Assembly (NCBI GenBank): GCA_020853575.1 | Contig: JADYYP010000010.1 | Coordinates: 1 to 64,000 of the forward strand | Source of the DNA: Planctomycetota bacterium | GTDB lineage: Bacteria > Planctomycetota > UBA1135 > GCA-002686595 | Reading direction: 5' to 3' | DNA length: 64,000 bases | In this document: positions 20,759 to 28,134 of the stretch, piece by piece | Layout: each line of letters starts with the position of its first letter | How positions within the stretch are numbered: position 1 is the stretch's first letter | Made by a program: the position numbers and the translations under genes | The notes under the pieces: model-generated | Told to the model about the DNA's origin: nothing | What the model saw: the letters and a program-made list of their open reading frames with translations, nothing else | Databases searched by the model: none

Positions 20759-22822
20759 CTACTTGGATCCAAGCGACTGGACGGCTTCCTCCAGCAAGAG
20801 CTTGGCCAACTCGAAGTTGTGCACACCGCGCGTCCCGTCGGCGCGCACGGTGTCGAGGGCGGCGCGCGCCTTGGCGAGCACTTCGGCGTCTACACCACGA
20901 CTTGCTGCTGCCGGTAGGGCCGCCTCGACGGACTTGACCAGCGCATCGATCTGGCCCTGCCATTGGGTGTGCAGCGCGTCGTAGCCCGCTTCGTGGCACA
21001 GCACGCACATCGACGGCTTGGGGCGTGCGATCGCCGGTGCCTCACCGTGACACTCATAGCACTCCATGGCTCCCATCGTGCCCGGCTTGGGCTCGGTGAG
21101 CGTGGCCAGCGTGCCGCGCAACATCGCGTCTTGAGCTTTGTGACAGCGCGAGCAGTCGGACACGTCGAAGGAAGCGCTCTCCTGGTGGTGGCACTTCGCG
21201 CACTCGTTGCGCGGGAACGCGGGCTTGCCGTGCTCCGTCACGCTGTGGCACGACTCGCACTTCGCACCCTGTCCCAAGTGCTTTTGGTGCGGGAAAACGC
21301 GCTCTGCGCGCGAAATCTCCGCCGACCGGCCGATGCCCGCGTGGCACGTATTGCAGCCCTGCTCGGGCTCCACCGGGAAACCCTCGGACGCTCGAGAAGT
21401 GGAGACCACTCCGAGACTCGCCCGCACCGTGTCGACACGCTCGGCGGCTACTCTCAGAGCATCGAGCGCGTACGTGACGTTGTGCACACCGCGCGAACCG
21501 TCGAGCTTGACCAGCAGGTAGTTGCGCTCCGCGTCGGCCAACAACTCCTGCGACGGATCCTTGGTGCGGCCTTCGAGTGCCTTGCGCAGCTCGTCGATCA
21601 TCGGACCGAGCCGCTCGAGTTGCTCCCCGACGGCGCCCTGCCACTCGTCGACCATGCCGTCGAACTCGGGGCCGTGACAATGGATGCAATCCACGTTGCC
21701 GGCGGATGCGACGGTGCCGCCGATGGCGTGAGCACCGTGGTGGTCCGCGCCTTTCGCGGCGAGCGTCGCGCCGTGCCGAGCGAACTCGTCACTGCGTCCG
21801 GTGTGGCAGGCATTGCACACGACCCGCGTCAGGTACATGCGGCTGGGACTGGAGTCGACGCCGACCGCACCCTCACCCGCGTACAGCTTGCGCGCGGCGT
21901 CGTGCGTGTTCTCGTGACACGAACCACAGCCCTCGTTCCTCGCCGGCTCGATCGGAGCGAGAGGCAGGAGCCCGTGGTGGATCTCGTCGTGGCACTCGAA
22001 GCACTCGACCTTGTGCTCGGTGACGTGCGCCTCGTGGAGGAACGCGGTCTCGCCGAAGCGCTCGATGTGACCGACCTCTCCGTGGCACGAGTGACAGCGC
22101 TCCTTGCGTACCGTGCCCTTGCCCTCGATCACTGGATCGTGGCATTCGCGACAGTCGACGCCGCGGGCGACATAGTCGTGGTGCTGGAAGGCCTTGTCGC
22201 CGACTTGGATGTCCTCCGTCGGCGCGCCGTGGCACTTGGTGCACTCGCTGAGCTGTGGCACGACTTGACCTTCGGCGTCGGGCATGAAGTGACACATGAA
22301 GCACACCGAGGGCGTGACCGACACGTGCTCGCCCTGCACGATTTGCGAGTGACACGACGTGCAGCGCAGGCGTCGACCTCGCCGGCTCTCGAGCAAGTGC
22401 TGGCGATGGTCGAAGTCGACGCGCCCGAAGCTCACCGGTCCATCGAGCATGCGCACCGAGTGGCATCCCGTGCGCATGCAGCTCGCATCGCTGACCTCGG
22501 CCCACGGTTTCGTGCCCTGCGTGCGAGTGACGTACTTCGCGAGTTGCGACAGCGCCTTGAACTTGCCTTCGAGCGTTTCCACCGCGCCGGGCTCGTAGTG
22601 GCAGTCGATGCACGCGACGTTGGCGTGGCTCGAGTCCTGCCACGACTTGAAGTACGGCTCCATGATGTGGCAGGAGTTGCAGAACTCCGGCTGGGCCGTG
22701 TGGTGCACCGCGGTGTACATCACTGCAGAAAGCGCGGCGGTTCCGAACAGCCCCAGGATGAACAAGCGCCCGGCCCACTGGAGCACGAACTCCCAAGCGC
22801 GCTGTCCGAGCGAGCTAAGCAT
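20759..22822 (-). CDS. NapC/NirT-anchored multihaem cytochrome (17 CXXCH plus one CX4CH)
   Basis: The 687-residue product has an N-terminal membrane helix (AGRLFILGLFGTAALSAVMY) followed by FCNSCHIMEPYFKSWQDSSH, the signature of NapC/NirT/CymA-type quinol dehydrogenases. Seventeen CXXCH motifs and one CMRTGCH (residues 115-121, CX4CH) follow. Two helical segments repeat the phrase DG(S/T)RGVHN (near residue 460 and near residue 665), suggesting an internal duplication. Family NapC proteins have four to five haems, so this looks like a NapC-type anchor extended by a large haem wire. The start ATG 22822 overlaps the end of the 9-haem gene by 8 bp, so translation is likely coupled. Confidence 0.88.
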   Translation of the reverse strand: MLSSLGQRAWEFVLQWAGRLFILGLFGTAALSAVMYTAVHHTAQPEFCNSCHIMEPYFKSWQDSSHANVACIDCHYEPGAVETLEGKFKALSQLAKYVTRTQGTKPWAEVSDASCMRTGCHSVRMLDGPVSFGRVDFDHRQHLLESRRGRRLRCTSCHSQIVQGEHVSVTPSVCFMCHFMPDAEGQVVPQLSECTKCHGAPTEDIQVGDKAFQHHDYVARGVDCRECHDPVIEGKGTVRKERCHSCHGEVGHIERFGETAFLHEAHVTEHKVECFECHDEIHHGLLPLAPIEPARNEGCGSCHENTHDAARKLYAGEGAVGVDSSPSRMYLTRVVCNACHTGRSDEFARHGATLAAKGADHHGAHAIGGTVASAGNVDCIHCHGPEFDGMVDEWQGAVGEQLERLGPMIDELRKALEGRTKDPSQELLADAERNYLLVKLDGSRGVHNVTYALDALRVAAERVDTVRASLGVVSTSRASEGFPVEPEQGCNTCHAGIGRSAEISRAERVFPHQKHLGQGAKCESCHSVTEHGKPAFPRNECAKCHHQESASFDVSDCSRCHKAQDAMLRGTLATLTEPKPGTMGAMECYECHGEAPAIARPKPSMCVLCHEAGYDALHTQWQGQIDALVKSVEAALPAAASRGVDAEVLAKARAALDTVRADGTRGVHNFELAKLLLEEAVQSLGSK

Positions 22823-24071
22823 GACTGCCTCCGCTGCCCGCCTTGGCGGCCTTCTTCCAACGCCCACCCAGGTCGCGACCGTGCATCGCGAGGGCGATGG
22901 CGAAGGCGACGGCCACGGCGAAGAAGATGCCGGTGAAGATCTTGCGATCGCGGAAGACGCGGTGCTTCTTGTCGAGGTTCTCCATCGTGGTCTGCACCAT
23001 CGCTTGACCTCGATTGAGCACGTCGTCGAGCGCCGCGGGCGAGAGCGTGTGGGTCATCGTGCGCGCACGCACCAAGAGCCCGCGGGCCTCCTCGAGGTAG
23101 CCGCGCTCCTCGCCGAGGAACAGACCGCGCAAGGCCGCCGATCCGATCGCCGCGTCCGCATCGCGGATCGTGGACACGAGCCGATCGACGTCGGCGTGTA
23201 GCCGTGCTGCGGCCGCTCGCGCAGGATCGCCCGCATCGAGGTGGCAGTTCCCGCAGTGACCGACGTCGTCGCCCTCGAACATCGCGGCGCTGGGTCGCTC
23301 GGTGCCATGGTTGTCGTGGCACGCGGTGCACTGGATGCCGGTCTTCGCGCCCCCCGAGATCGAGTGCGGGCTTTGATCGAAGAAATTCTGCACGACCGAA
23401 TGGCAATTGCCGCACACGAGCTCGACGTCGCCGATGCGCGGCGGCTGTGCGCCGTGCGATCCGTGGCAGTCGGTACAGGCGGGTGCGGCCGGGTGCGCGT
23501 CGTCGAGCAGCGCGGTTCCGTGCACGGATCCGCGGAACTTGGCGACGATGTCGGCCGGAAGCCCGTACTTCCCCATCAACTCCGTGTCGCCGTGGCAGCG
23601 ACCACAGGTCCCGACTTGGTTCCGCTCGTGGATCGGGGAACGCGGGTCGCGAACGGCGATCACGTCGTGTGCGCCGTGGCAAGAGACACAGGTTGCGACG
23701 TTCGGATCGTCGTCGAGCGCGAGCTTCGCACCGTGTCGGCTGGTGAAATACAGGGAGAGCTGGTCGGTCCGCAGCCCAAACGACCGCATGCGTTCCACGT
23801 CCGAGTGGCAACCGCCGCAGGATTCGACGGACTCGCGCGGCTGATCGAGCTTGCGCACACCAACGTGGGCCTTGGCGACCTCGATCTCCTCGGCAACGCC
23901 TCCATGGCAGGTGATGCAATCGACCTGACCGCGGGCATGGATACTCGAAAGCGACTGTTTGGCCTCGAGCCCATGGCACGTGATGCAGTTTCGCGCCCGA
24001 CTCTCGGTTTGGGCGAGCGAGAGACCGCCGAGCAAAGCGATCGCCGAAAGCAGACGAATGGCGAGGTTCAC
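22815..24071 (-). CDS. Nine-haem c-type cytochrome with C-terminal membrane helix
   Basis: This 418-residue protein reads from a GTG at 24071 that overlaps the stop of the preceding gene by 4 bp and gives a signal peptide (VNLAIRLLSAIALLGGLSLAQ). Nine CXXCH motifs (CITCH twice, CGGCH, CVSCH, CGRCH, CTDCH, CGNCH, CTACH, CGNCH) occupy the first 280 residues or so. A helical segment (AAARLHADVDRLVSTIRDAD...) and one C-terminal transmembrane helix (IFTGIFFAVAVAFAIALAM) follow. Located directly after the Rieske and cytochrome b genes, it is probably the membrane-tethered c-type subunit that receives electrons from the Rieske centre, replacing cytochrome c1 or f. Confidence 0.88.
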   Translation of the reverse strand: MNLAIRLLSAIALLGGLSLAQTESRARNCITCHGLEAKQSLSSIHARGQVDCITCHGGVAEEIEVAKAHVGVRKLDQPRESVESCGGCHSDVERMRSFGLRTDQLSLYFTSRHGAKLALDDDPNVATCVSCHGAHDVIAVRDPRSPIHERNQVGTCGRCHGDTELMGKYGLPADIVAKFRGSVHGTALLDDAHPAAPACTDCHGSHGAQPPRIGDVELVCGNCHSVVQNFFDQSPHSISGGAKTGIQCTACHDNHGTERPSAAMFEGDDVGHCGNCHLDAGDPARAAAARLHADVDRLVSTIRDADAAIGSAALRGLFLGEERGYLEEARGLLVRARTMTHTLSPAALDDVLNRGQAMVQTTMENLDKKHRVFRDRKIFTGIFFAVAVAFAIALAMHGRDLGGRWKKAAKAGSGGSHA

Positions 24072-24643
24072 AGCGCACCTCCACGGAGCGTGGCGAACGC
24101 CAGCGCTGCGAGCACGACGGCCGCCAGGAGGACTCGCAGTCCACGGCTGGGCGCCGTGGCTTGCGATCGATCGAGTCGGGGAACGAGCACCAGGAGCGCC
24201 ACGCACACGCTCATCACCAACCAGGCGAGCGACGCGGGGAACATCGCGAGCAGCGCGAGCGGAGCGCGCAGATACCACGGCGCCGAGCTCTCCGCCGGAG
24301 GCGACTGCACGTCGACCGGAGCTCCGACTCCAGGAGGAAACTGACCCGCCAGCAGCACCAACGAGCCCAGGACCACGATGCCGATCGCCGCCCACTGGAT
24401 CACGTGATAGGGAAAGAAGCGCCGACCTTCGCGACGCACGCGCGGCCCCGAGGTCGGGATCAAGCCCTCGACCTGCTCGAGTGCCATCAAGCGCCGAGAG
24501 CGGCTCGAAGGGCCGGAGAGCACGTGCAAGACGGGCTTGCCGCCGGCGGTGACTCGACGCACGGTCATGCCGCGCTTCTCGAGTGCGTGCACGGCTTCGG
24601 CGATCTGTTCGGGGCTGGCGCCGCGTTCGAGGACCACGATCAC
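24068..24643 (-). CDS. Cytochrome b complex membrane subunit with N-terminal DAHP-synthase ferredoxin-like domain
   Basis: The 191-residue protein starts with GTG at 24643, overlapping the cytochrome b6-like stop by 4 bp. Residues 1-65 or so (VIVVLERGASPEQIAEAVHA..., then GPRV) match the small ferredoxin-like (FXD) domain found at the N-terminus of some DAHP synthases. The rest has three hydrophobic helices (YHVIQWAAIGIVVLGSLVLLAG, APLALLAMFPASLAWLVMSVCVALLVL, GLRVLLAAVVLAALAFATL), the position and size expected of a subunit IV/PetD-like part of a split cytochrome b. A PEWY-type Qo motif is not evident (SSAPWYLRAPL is the nearest match). The FXD domain also occurs on the Rieske protein two genes upstream. 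Subunit IV identity is inferred mainly from position. Confidence 0.7.
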   Translation of the reverse strand: MIVVLERGASPEQIAEAVHALEKRGMTVRRVTAGGKPVLHVLSGPSSRSRRLMALEQVEGLIPTSGPRVRREGRRFFPYHVIQWAAIGIVVLGSLVLLAGQFPPGVGAPVDVQSPPAESSAPWYLRAPLALLAMFPASLAWLVMSVCVALLVLVPRLDRSQATAPSRGLRVLLAAVVLAALAFATLRGGAL

Positions 24644-25278
24644 GCTGCACCTCCGTTGCTCCGGCGCATGTCGCGCACGATCAACGCCAAGTTGGCCATC
24701 AGGAGCATCCACACCATCCAAGGCACGAACATCGCGTGCGCGGTGTACGTCCGGCTCAGAGTCGTCGCGCTCACCTCGGGTCCGCCGCGGACGATGTCCG
24801 CCAGGCCGGCGCCGATCAGCGGCAAGCGCTCGAGTCCCTCGAGCAGCCCACGGACACGCCAGTACGAGCTGTTGTCCCAACCCAGGATCTCCCCGGTGAA
24901 GGTCGAGGCGATCACGAGCAGCAACACGAGCGCGCCGATGTACCAGATCCACGAGCGACCGTGGTGGTAGCGCGCACTGACGAACACTCGCACGAGGTGC
25001 AGGCCACACATCGCCACCAAGCCCGCCGCGGCCCAGTGGTGCAATCCGCGCACGAGCCAACCTTGGCTGACGTCGCGCATGATGAACTGCACGCTCTCGC
25101 TGACGGCGTCGGGAGAGGGTTGGTAATAGAGCGACAGCATGATCCCCGTGCACACTTGCACCAGGAACAGCGCCATGATCAGTGCCGCGAAACCGAAGTC
25201 CGCGCGAACGTGCTCGGGGATCGGCGCTCGTAGCGTCGCGCGCATCAGACCGAGCATTCCGTGGTCGTGCCCGTCCAT
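24640..25278 (-). CDS. petB: Cytochrome b6-like subunit of a Rieske/cytochrome b complex
   Basis: The 212-residue length and sequence run parallel to cytochrome b6 (FLVQVCTGIMLSLYYQPSPD, then VQFIMRDVSQGWLVRGLHHW and MCGLHLVRVF). His80 and His94 are 14 apart as expected in helix B. In helix D, His181 is present, but the second ligand position, 15 residues on, is Asn196 (codon 24691-24693). The high-potential/quinone-reducing-side haem therefore lacks one of its usual axial ligands. The Cys that binds the extra haem c in b6 proteins is replaced by Gly. It lies 3 bp after the Rieske gene. The complex would oxidise menaquinol and pass electrons to the adjacent multihaem cytochromes. Confidence 0.88.
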   Translation of the reverse strand: MDGHDHGMLGLMRATLRAPIPEHVRADFGFAALIMALFLVQVCTGIMLSLYYQPSPDAVSESVQFIMRDVSQGWLVRGLHHWAAAGLVAMCGLHLVRVFVSARYHHGRSWIWYIGALVLLLVIASTFTGEILGWDNSSYWRVRGLLEGLERLPLIGAGLADIVRGGPEVSATTLSRTYTAHAMFVPWMVWMLLMANLALIVRDMRRSNGGAA

Positions 25279-25281
25279 CGC

Positions 25282-25932
25282 TCAACCCTCCCGGCGCAAG
25301 TAGAGATCGCTCGCGACTTTCTCGACCGCGTACGTCTCGAGCGGTATCGAAGGCGGGCCCTGCACGACGTTGCCGTAGACGTCGAACGCGCCACCGTGGC
25401 ATGGACACACGAGCAGCTTGCGGTCTTCGCGCCACTCCAGCCGGCACACGCTCATGTGCGTGCAGATGGCATTGACGGCGAAATAGCGTCCAGCCTCGCC
25501 GCGGATCAGGAGCATCGTGCGGCCGAAGAGCGTCACGACCTTCGACGCTCGTTCCGCCATCTCGGTCTCGGTCGCGACCTTTACGAAGTCGTGGTCGCCG
25601 AGCATGCCCTTCGGCGGCAGCAGGAACCCGACCACGGGAACGGCGACCCCCATCGCGGTCAGCAGCCCAAGGCCGCTCGCCAATCCGGTCATCAGGCGCC
25701 GTCGCACACGCAACCTCTGATAGTCGTGTCGAGACAGGACTGGGACCACGTCGACGTCCGAGTGCGCCGCCAAGGCCTCTTCGAGTCGCGCCGGGTCTCC
25801 ATCTCCCGTCAGCCCGATCACCGTCTGGTCTTCACCGCGCGAGATCTCGCCGCGCCAGCCCAACTGCTCCGCCTTGCGCAGCACGTCCGCAACGAGTGTG
25901 TCCGAAGCCAGTGGATCGAGTACGAGGATCAT
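25282..25932 (-). CDS. petC: Rieske iron-sulfur protein with N-terminal DAHP-synthase ferredoxin-like domain
   Basis: The 216-residue protein starts at ATG 25932. Residues 1-70 or so (MILVLDPLASDTLVADVLRK..., SRGEDQTVIGLTGD) are a close match to the FXD domain of DAHP synthases. A membrane helix follows at 83-106 and then the Rieske domain, with box 1 C157-T-H159-M-S-V-C163 and box 2 C176-P-C178-H179-GGAF. The usual box 1 is CTHLGC, so this copy has one extra residue before the disulfide cysteine. The N-terminal domain lies on the cytoplasmic side by topology, which is unusual for Rieske proteins. It is the first gene of the bc-type operon. Confidence 0.9.
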   Translation of the reverse strand: MILVLDPLASDTLVADVLRKAEQLGWRGEISRGEDQTVIGLTGDGDPARLEEALAAHSDVDVVPVLSRHDYQRLRVRRRLMTGLASGLGLLTAMGVAVPVVGFLLPPKGMLGDHDFVKVATETEMAERASKVVTLFGRTMLLIRGEAGRYFAVNAICTHMSVCRLEWREDRKLLVCPCHGGAFDVYGNVVQGPPSIPLETYAVEKVASDLYLRREG

Positions 25933-26148
25933 GATCGGTAATTCGCGCCTATCGAGATCTGGAGAGCGAGCCGCAACCGACGTTGAGGGACGAATGCCCC
26001 TCACCGGAGCGTCGCACCGGTTCACCACGAGTGTCCGCGGAACGTCAGGCGTTCGCGTTCGTGTCCACGAGAACGTCCCGAGCGCGCTCTGTGAAGCGGG
26101 TCACCAGCGCTGGCACCAGGGCGCGACGATTTGAACGCGCCGGGTGCA

Positions 26149-26184
26149 GGGGAACTCGCGGGGCACAACGCTCGCGAGCTCCCC
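26149..26184 (-). terminator. Weak hairpin after the c554-like gene
   Basis: An 11-bp stem with one G-U pair (26149-26159 against 26174-26184) lies just downstream of the minus-strand stop at 26195. No T-run follows, so it may only attenuate read-through into the Rieske operon. Confidence 0.35.
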
Positions 26185-26194
26185 TAGGATCCGA

Positions 26195-26908
26195 CTAACC
26201 GTCGACGCCGCACTTGCCTTCGGCGCACTCCGGCGTCGGGCACTTGTCGGCGCAGCCGCACTTCTTCGCCAGCTCTTTCTTCTGCGCCTCGCTGCGTTCA
26301 CGCTTGGGGTTGAGGTGCGCGTTCTTCTCGCGGTTCTTGTAGTAGCAGAACGGCTTGTAGCTCGGGCTTTCGGTGTTGTGGCAGCCCGCGCACAGCTTCT
26401 TGTCGGGCGTGGAGATGATCTCGCCCTCGCCTAGCACGACGGGCTTCTTGTCGCCACCCTCCGCGGCCGCGGCGGCCAGGCGCGCCTTCATGTGCGCTTC
26501 GCCCGGACCGTGGCACGATTCGCATTGCACGCCGAGCTTGATGTCGAAGCCCTTGGCAATCTGTTCCGCGGGAACTCCGAAGGCGGTCACGTGGCACTTC
26601 AGGCACTTGTCGTCCTTCTGCGCGTCGGCGATGCCCTTCTCGGCTGCGACCTTCTTCGCTTCGTCGGATGCGAGCACCTCGTAGGCCTTGGCATGCCCCA
26701 TCTTCTGCCACACACCGTACTGGTCGCCGGTCTCGGCGGACGCGTGACAGTTCTTGCACTTCGCAGAGCCGATGTACTTGGGCGTCTTGGCCTGCGTGGC
26801 CATGCTCGTCGCCACGCCTTGCGGCGCGAATGCGATCAACGCCGTTCCAACGCACGCAAGTGTCGCGACGATCCACCAACGGGCCGAGCCGAGAATGCTA
26901 CGCTTCAT
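26195..26908 (-). CDS. Cytochrome c554-like tetrahaem protein with Cys-rich tail
   Basis: The 237-residue product has a signal peptide or anchor (WWIVATLACVGTALIAFA) and four CXXCH motifs (CKNCH, CLKCH, CESCH, CAGCH). The arrangement resembles the cytochrome c554 family: KYIGSAKCKNCH at the start, VWQKMGHAKAYE, and CESCHGPGEAH. The last 25 residues or so are unusual, a basic stretch followed by CGCADKCPTPECAEGKCGVDG with six cysteines and no haem motif. A strong GGAGG site precedes ATG 26908. c554-family proteins are small periplasmic electron shuttles. Here the protein probably links the bc-type complex to other haem proteins. The Cys tail may bind metal or form disulfides. Confidence 0.85.
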   Translation of the reverse strand: MKRSILGSARWWIVATLACVGTALIAFAPQGVATSMATQAKTPKYIGSAKCKNCHASAETGDQYGVWQKMGHAKAYEVLASDEAKKVAAEKGIADAQKDDKCLKCHVTAFGVPAEQIAKGFDIKLGVQCESCHGPGEAHMKARLAAAAAEGGDKKPVVLGEGEIISTPDKKLCAGCHNTESPSYKPFCYYKNREKNAHLNPKRERSEAQKKELAKKCGCADKCPTPECAEGKCGVDG

Positions 26909-27035
26909 CTAATCCTCCGGTTCCTTGTGCGGGGAGCGCCGTCAACCCGCATGGGTCCGCACGGCGTGGTCCGCATGAGAAGAGTGTAGAGCTGGGACAG
27001 GGAGACTTCGCAAGAGCGGCGTCCGCGTGTGCGCG

Positions 27036-27872
27036 CTACTCCTGCGTGGATTCGAGAATGATGGGGGCTGCGTCGCCGGCCCGCTCACCGCGACGGCGCG
27101 TGTCGAGCGCTGCCAGCGCGCCTTCGAACACATGATCGTCGCGTTCATGGGCGAAGAGTGCTTCGATGCGGCGCAACTCGGGCTCGGGAACCGTGGCGAT
27201 CAGCGCGCGCGCGCTGGCGGAGCGCACCTCGGCAGGGACGTTGGCTGCGACCGCGATGGCCTCGAGATTCGCGCGCGCGGCACCGTCCCTGGCCGCGCGC
27301 TCGCTGAGCCACTGAACGCTGGCACGGGGAAGCGATTCGCCGTGCTCGTCGCCGCAGGCATCGAACTCAGCGGCGGCGCGCACGAAGTACGCGGCGGCGT
27401 TGGGATGACGGACATCGTAGGCGGCGCGCAAGGCGGCCATGGCTTCGGCGCGCGAGCGTGGTTCACTCAGGGCGGCGTCCACGAGCACTGCGAGTTCCTC
27501 CGCGGATCCGGCGGCGAGGAATTCAGCGTAGAAGTCGCGCTCGCTGCGCGCGGTCGGCGCGCGCGGCCGCGGGCGTCCACCGAGCGCCAGGGCTTCTTGG
27601 GCGGCCTCGAACTCGGACTGCCTGGAACGGGACGGCACGACAGCGCGCTCGAGGCTCGCGGCCTCGGTCAGGTCGCGCGCCGTCGTACCCTGGATCGTCG
27701 CAGGCTCCGCTTGCGGCAGGACTTCCATCCGCCGCACCGTGACGACGACCGAGAGCGCTGCGAGCGCGGCCACGACCATCAGGAGAGTGGTCTCGGCGCG
27801 CGCGCGTCGCTCGAAGGCCGCCAGGGAGCGCGGTTCGCTCCAGAACAAGAGTCGGGTCAGGCTGGCGGTCAT
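27036..27872 (-). CDS. Membrane-anchored helical-repeat protein (HEAT-like), unknown function
   Basis: The 278-residue protein has one transmembrane helix near the N-terminus (TTLLMVVAALAALSVVVTV). The C-terminal half is a chain of Ala-rich helices (AEELAVLVDAALSEPRSRAE, AMAALRAAYDVRHPNAAAYF, VPAEVRSASARALIATVPEP) in HEAT/TPR-like style. The start at 27872 (MTASL) has GGGAG 8 nt upstream. A start five codons earlier (27887) is possible. It is the first gene after a very good sigma54 promoter and precedes the c554 and Rieske genes, so it may be an assembly or scaffold factor of the cytochrome complex (inference only). Confidence 0.6.
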   Translation of the reverse strand: MTASLTRLLFWSEPRSLAAFERRARAETTLLMVVAALAALSVVVTVRRMEVLPQAEPATIQGTTARDLTEAASLERAVVPSRSRQSEFEAAQEALALGGRPRPRAPTARSERDFYAEFLAAGSAEELAVLVDAALSEPRSRAEAMAALRAAYDVRHPNAAAYFVRAAAEFDACGDEHGESLPRASVQWLSERAARDGAARANLEAIAVAANVPAEVRSASARALIATVPEPELRRIEALFAHERDDHVFEGALAALDTRRRGERAGDAAPIILESTQE

Positions 27873-27919
27873 GTCAGGAACTCCCATGTGTGCCGCTCGG
27901 AGGCGGCACCAACACGGGC

Positions 27920-27934
27920 GCAAGGTACGTGCCG
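27920..27934 (-). promoter_or_regulatory. Strong sigma54 (-24/-12) promoter before the HEAT/c554/Rieske block
   Basis: On the minus strand this reads CGGCACGTACCTTGC. It matches TGGCACG-N4-TTGC at ten of eleven fixed positions, with correct GG-N10-GC spacing. The predicted transcript start near 27908 leaves a leader of about 36 nt before the ATG at 27872. Confidence 0.72.
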
Positions 27935-28063
27935 CTACTCCGGGAGTCCCTGGGTCGATTTTCGAAGGCCGCGCCGCCCGACGCGGTGCGAACGATTGCG
28001 CGAAGCGCGAACTTCCCACCGGTGGCCGTCGACTGCTGGCGAGCTTCATCGTGGTGTGCTGCG

Positions 28064-28117
28064 AAAAAAAGCGGCGGCCCGTGCTCGGCAGGAGCCGATG
28101 GTCGCACGGGCCGCCGC
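28064..28117 (-). terminator. Rho-independent terminator of the porin-cytochrome operon
   Basis: The minus-strand transcript forms a perfect 14-bp stem (28104-28117 with 28071-28084) with a 19-nt loop, followed directly by seven U residues (28064-28070). It begins 18 bp after the stop of the decahaem gene. This is the clearest terminator in the window. It isolates the conduit operon from the sigma54 promoter just downstream. Confidence 0.92.
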
Positions 28118-28134
28118 AGGACGCGCGGTTCCGA

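Noticed and set aside
26959..26973. A further GG-N10-GC element upstream of the c554-like gene
   Set aside because: Only GG and the final TGC fit (minus strand CGGACCACGCCGTGC). The CAC core and the full TTGC are missing, so it is at chance level.
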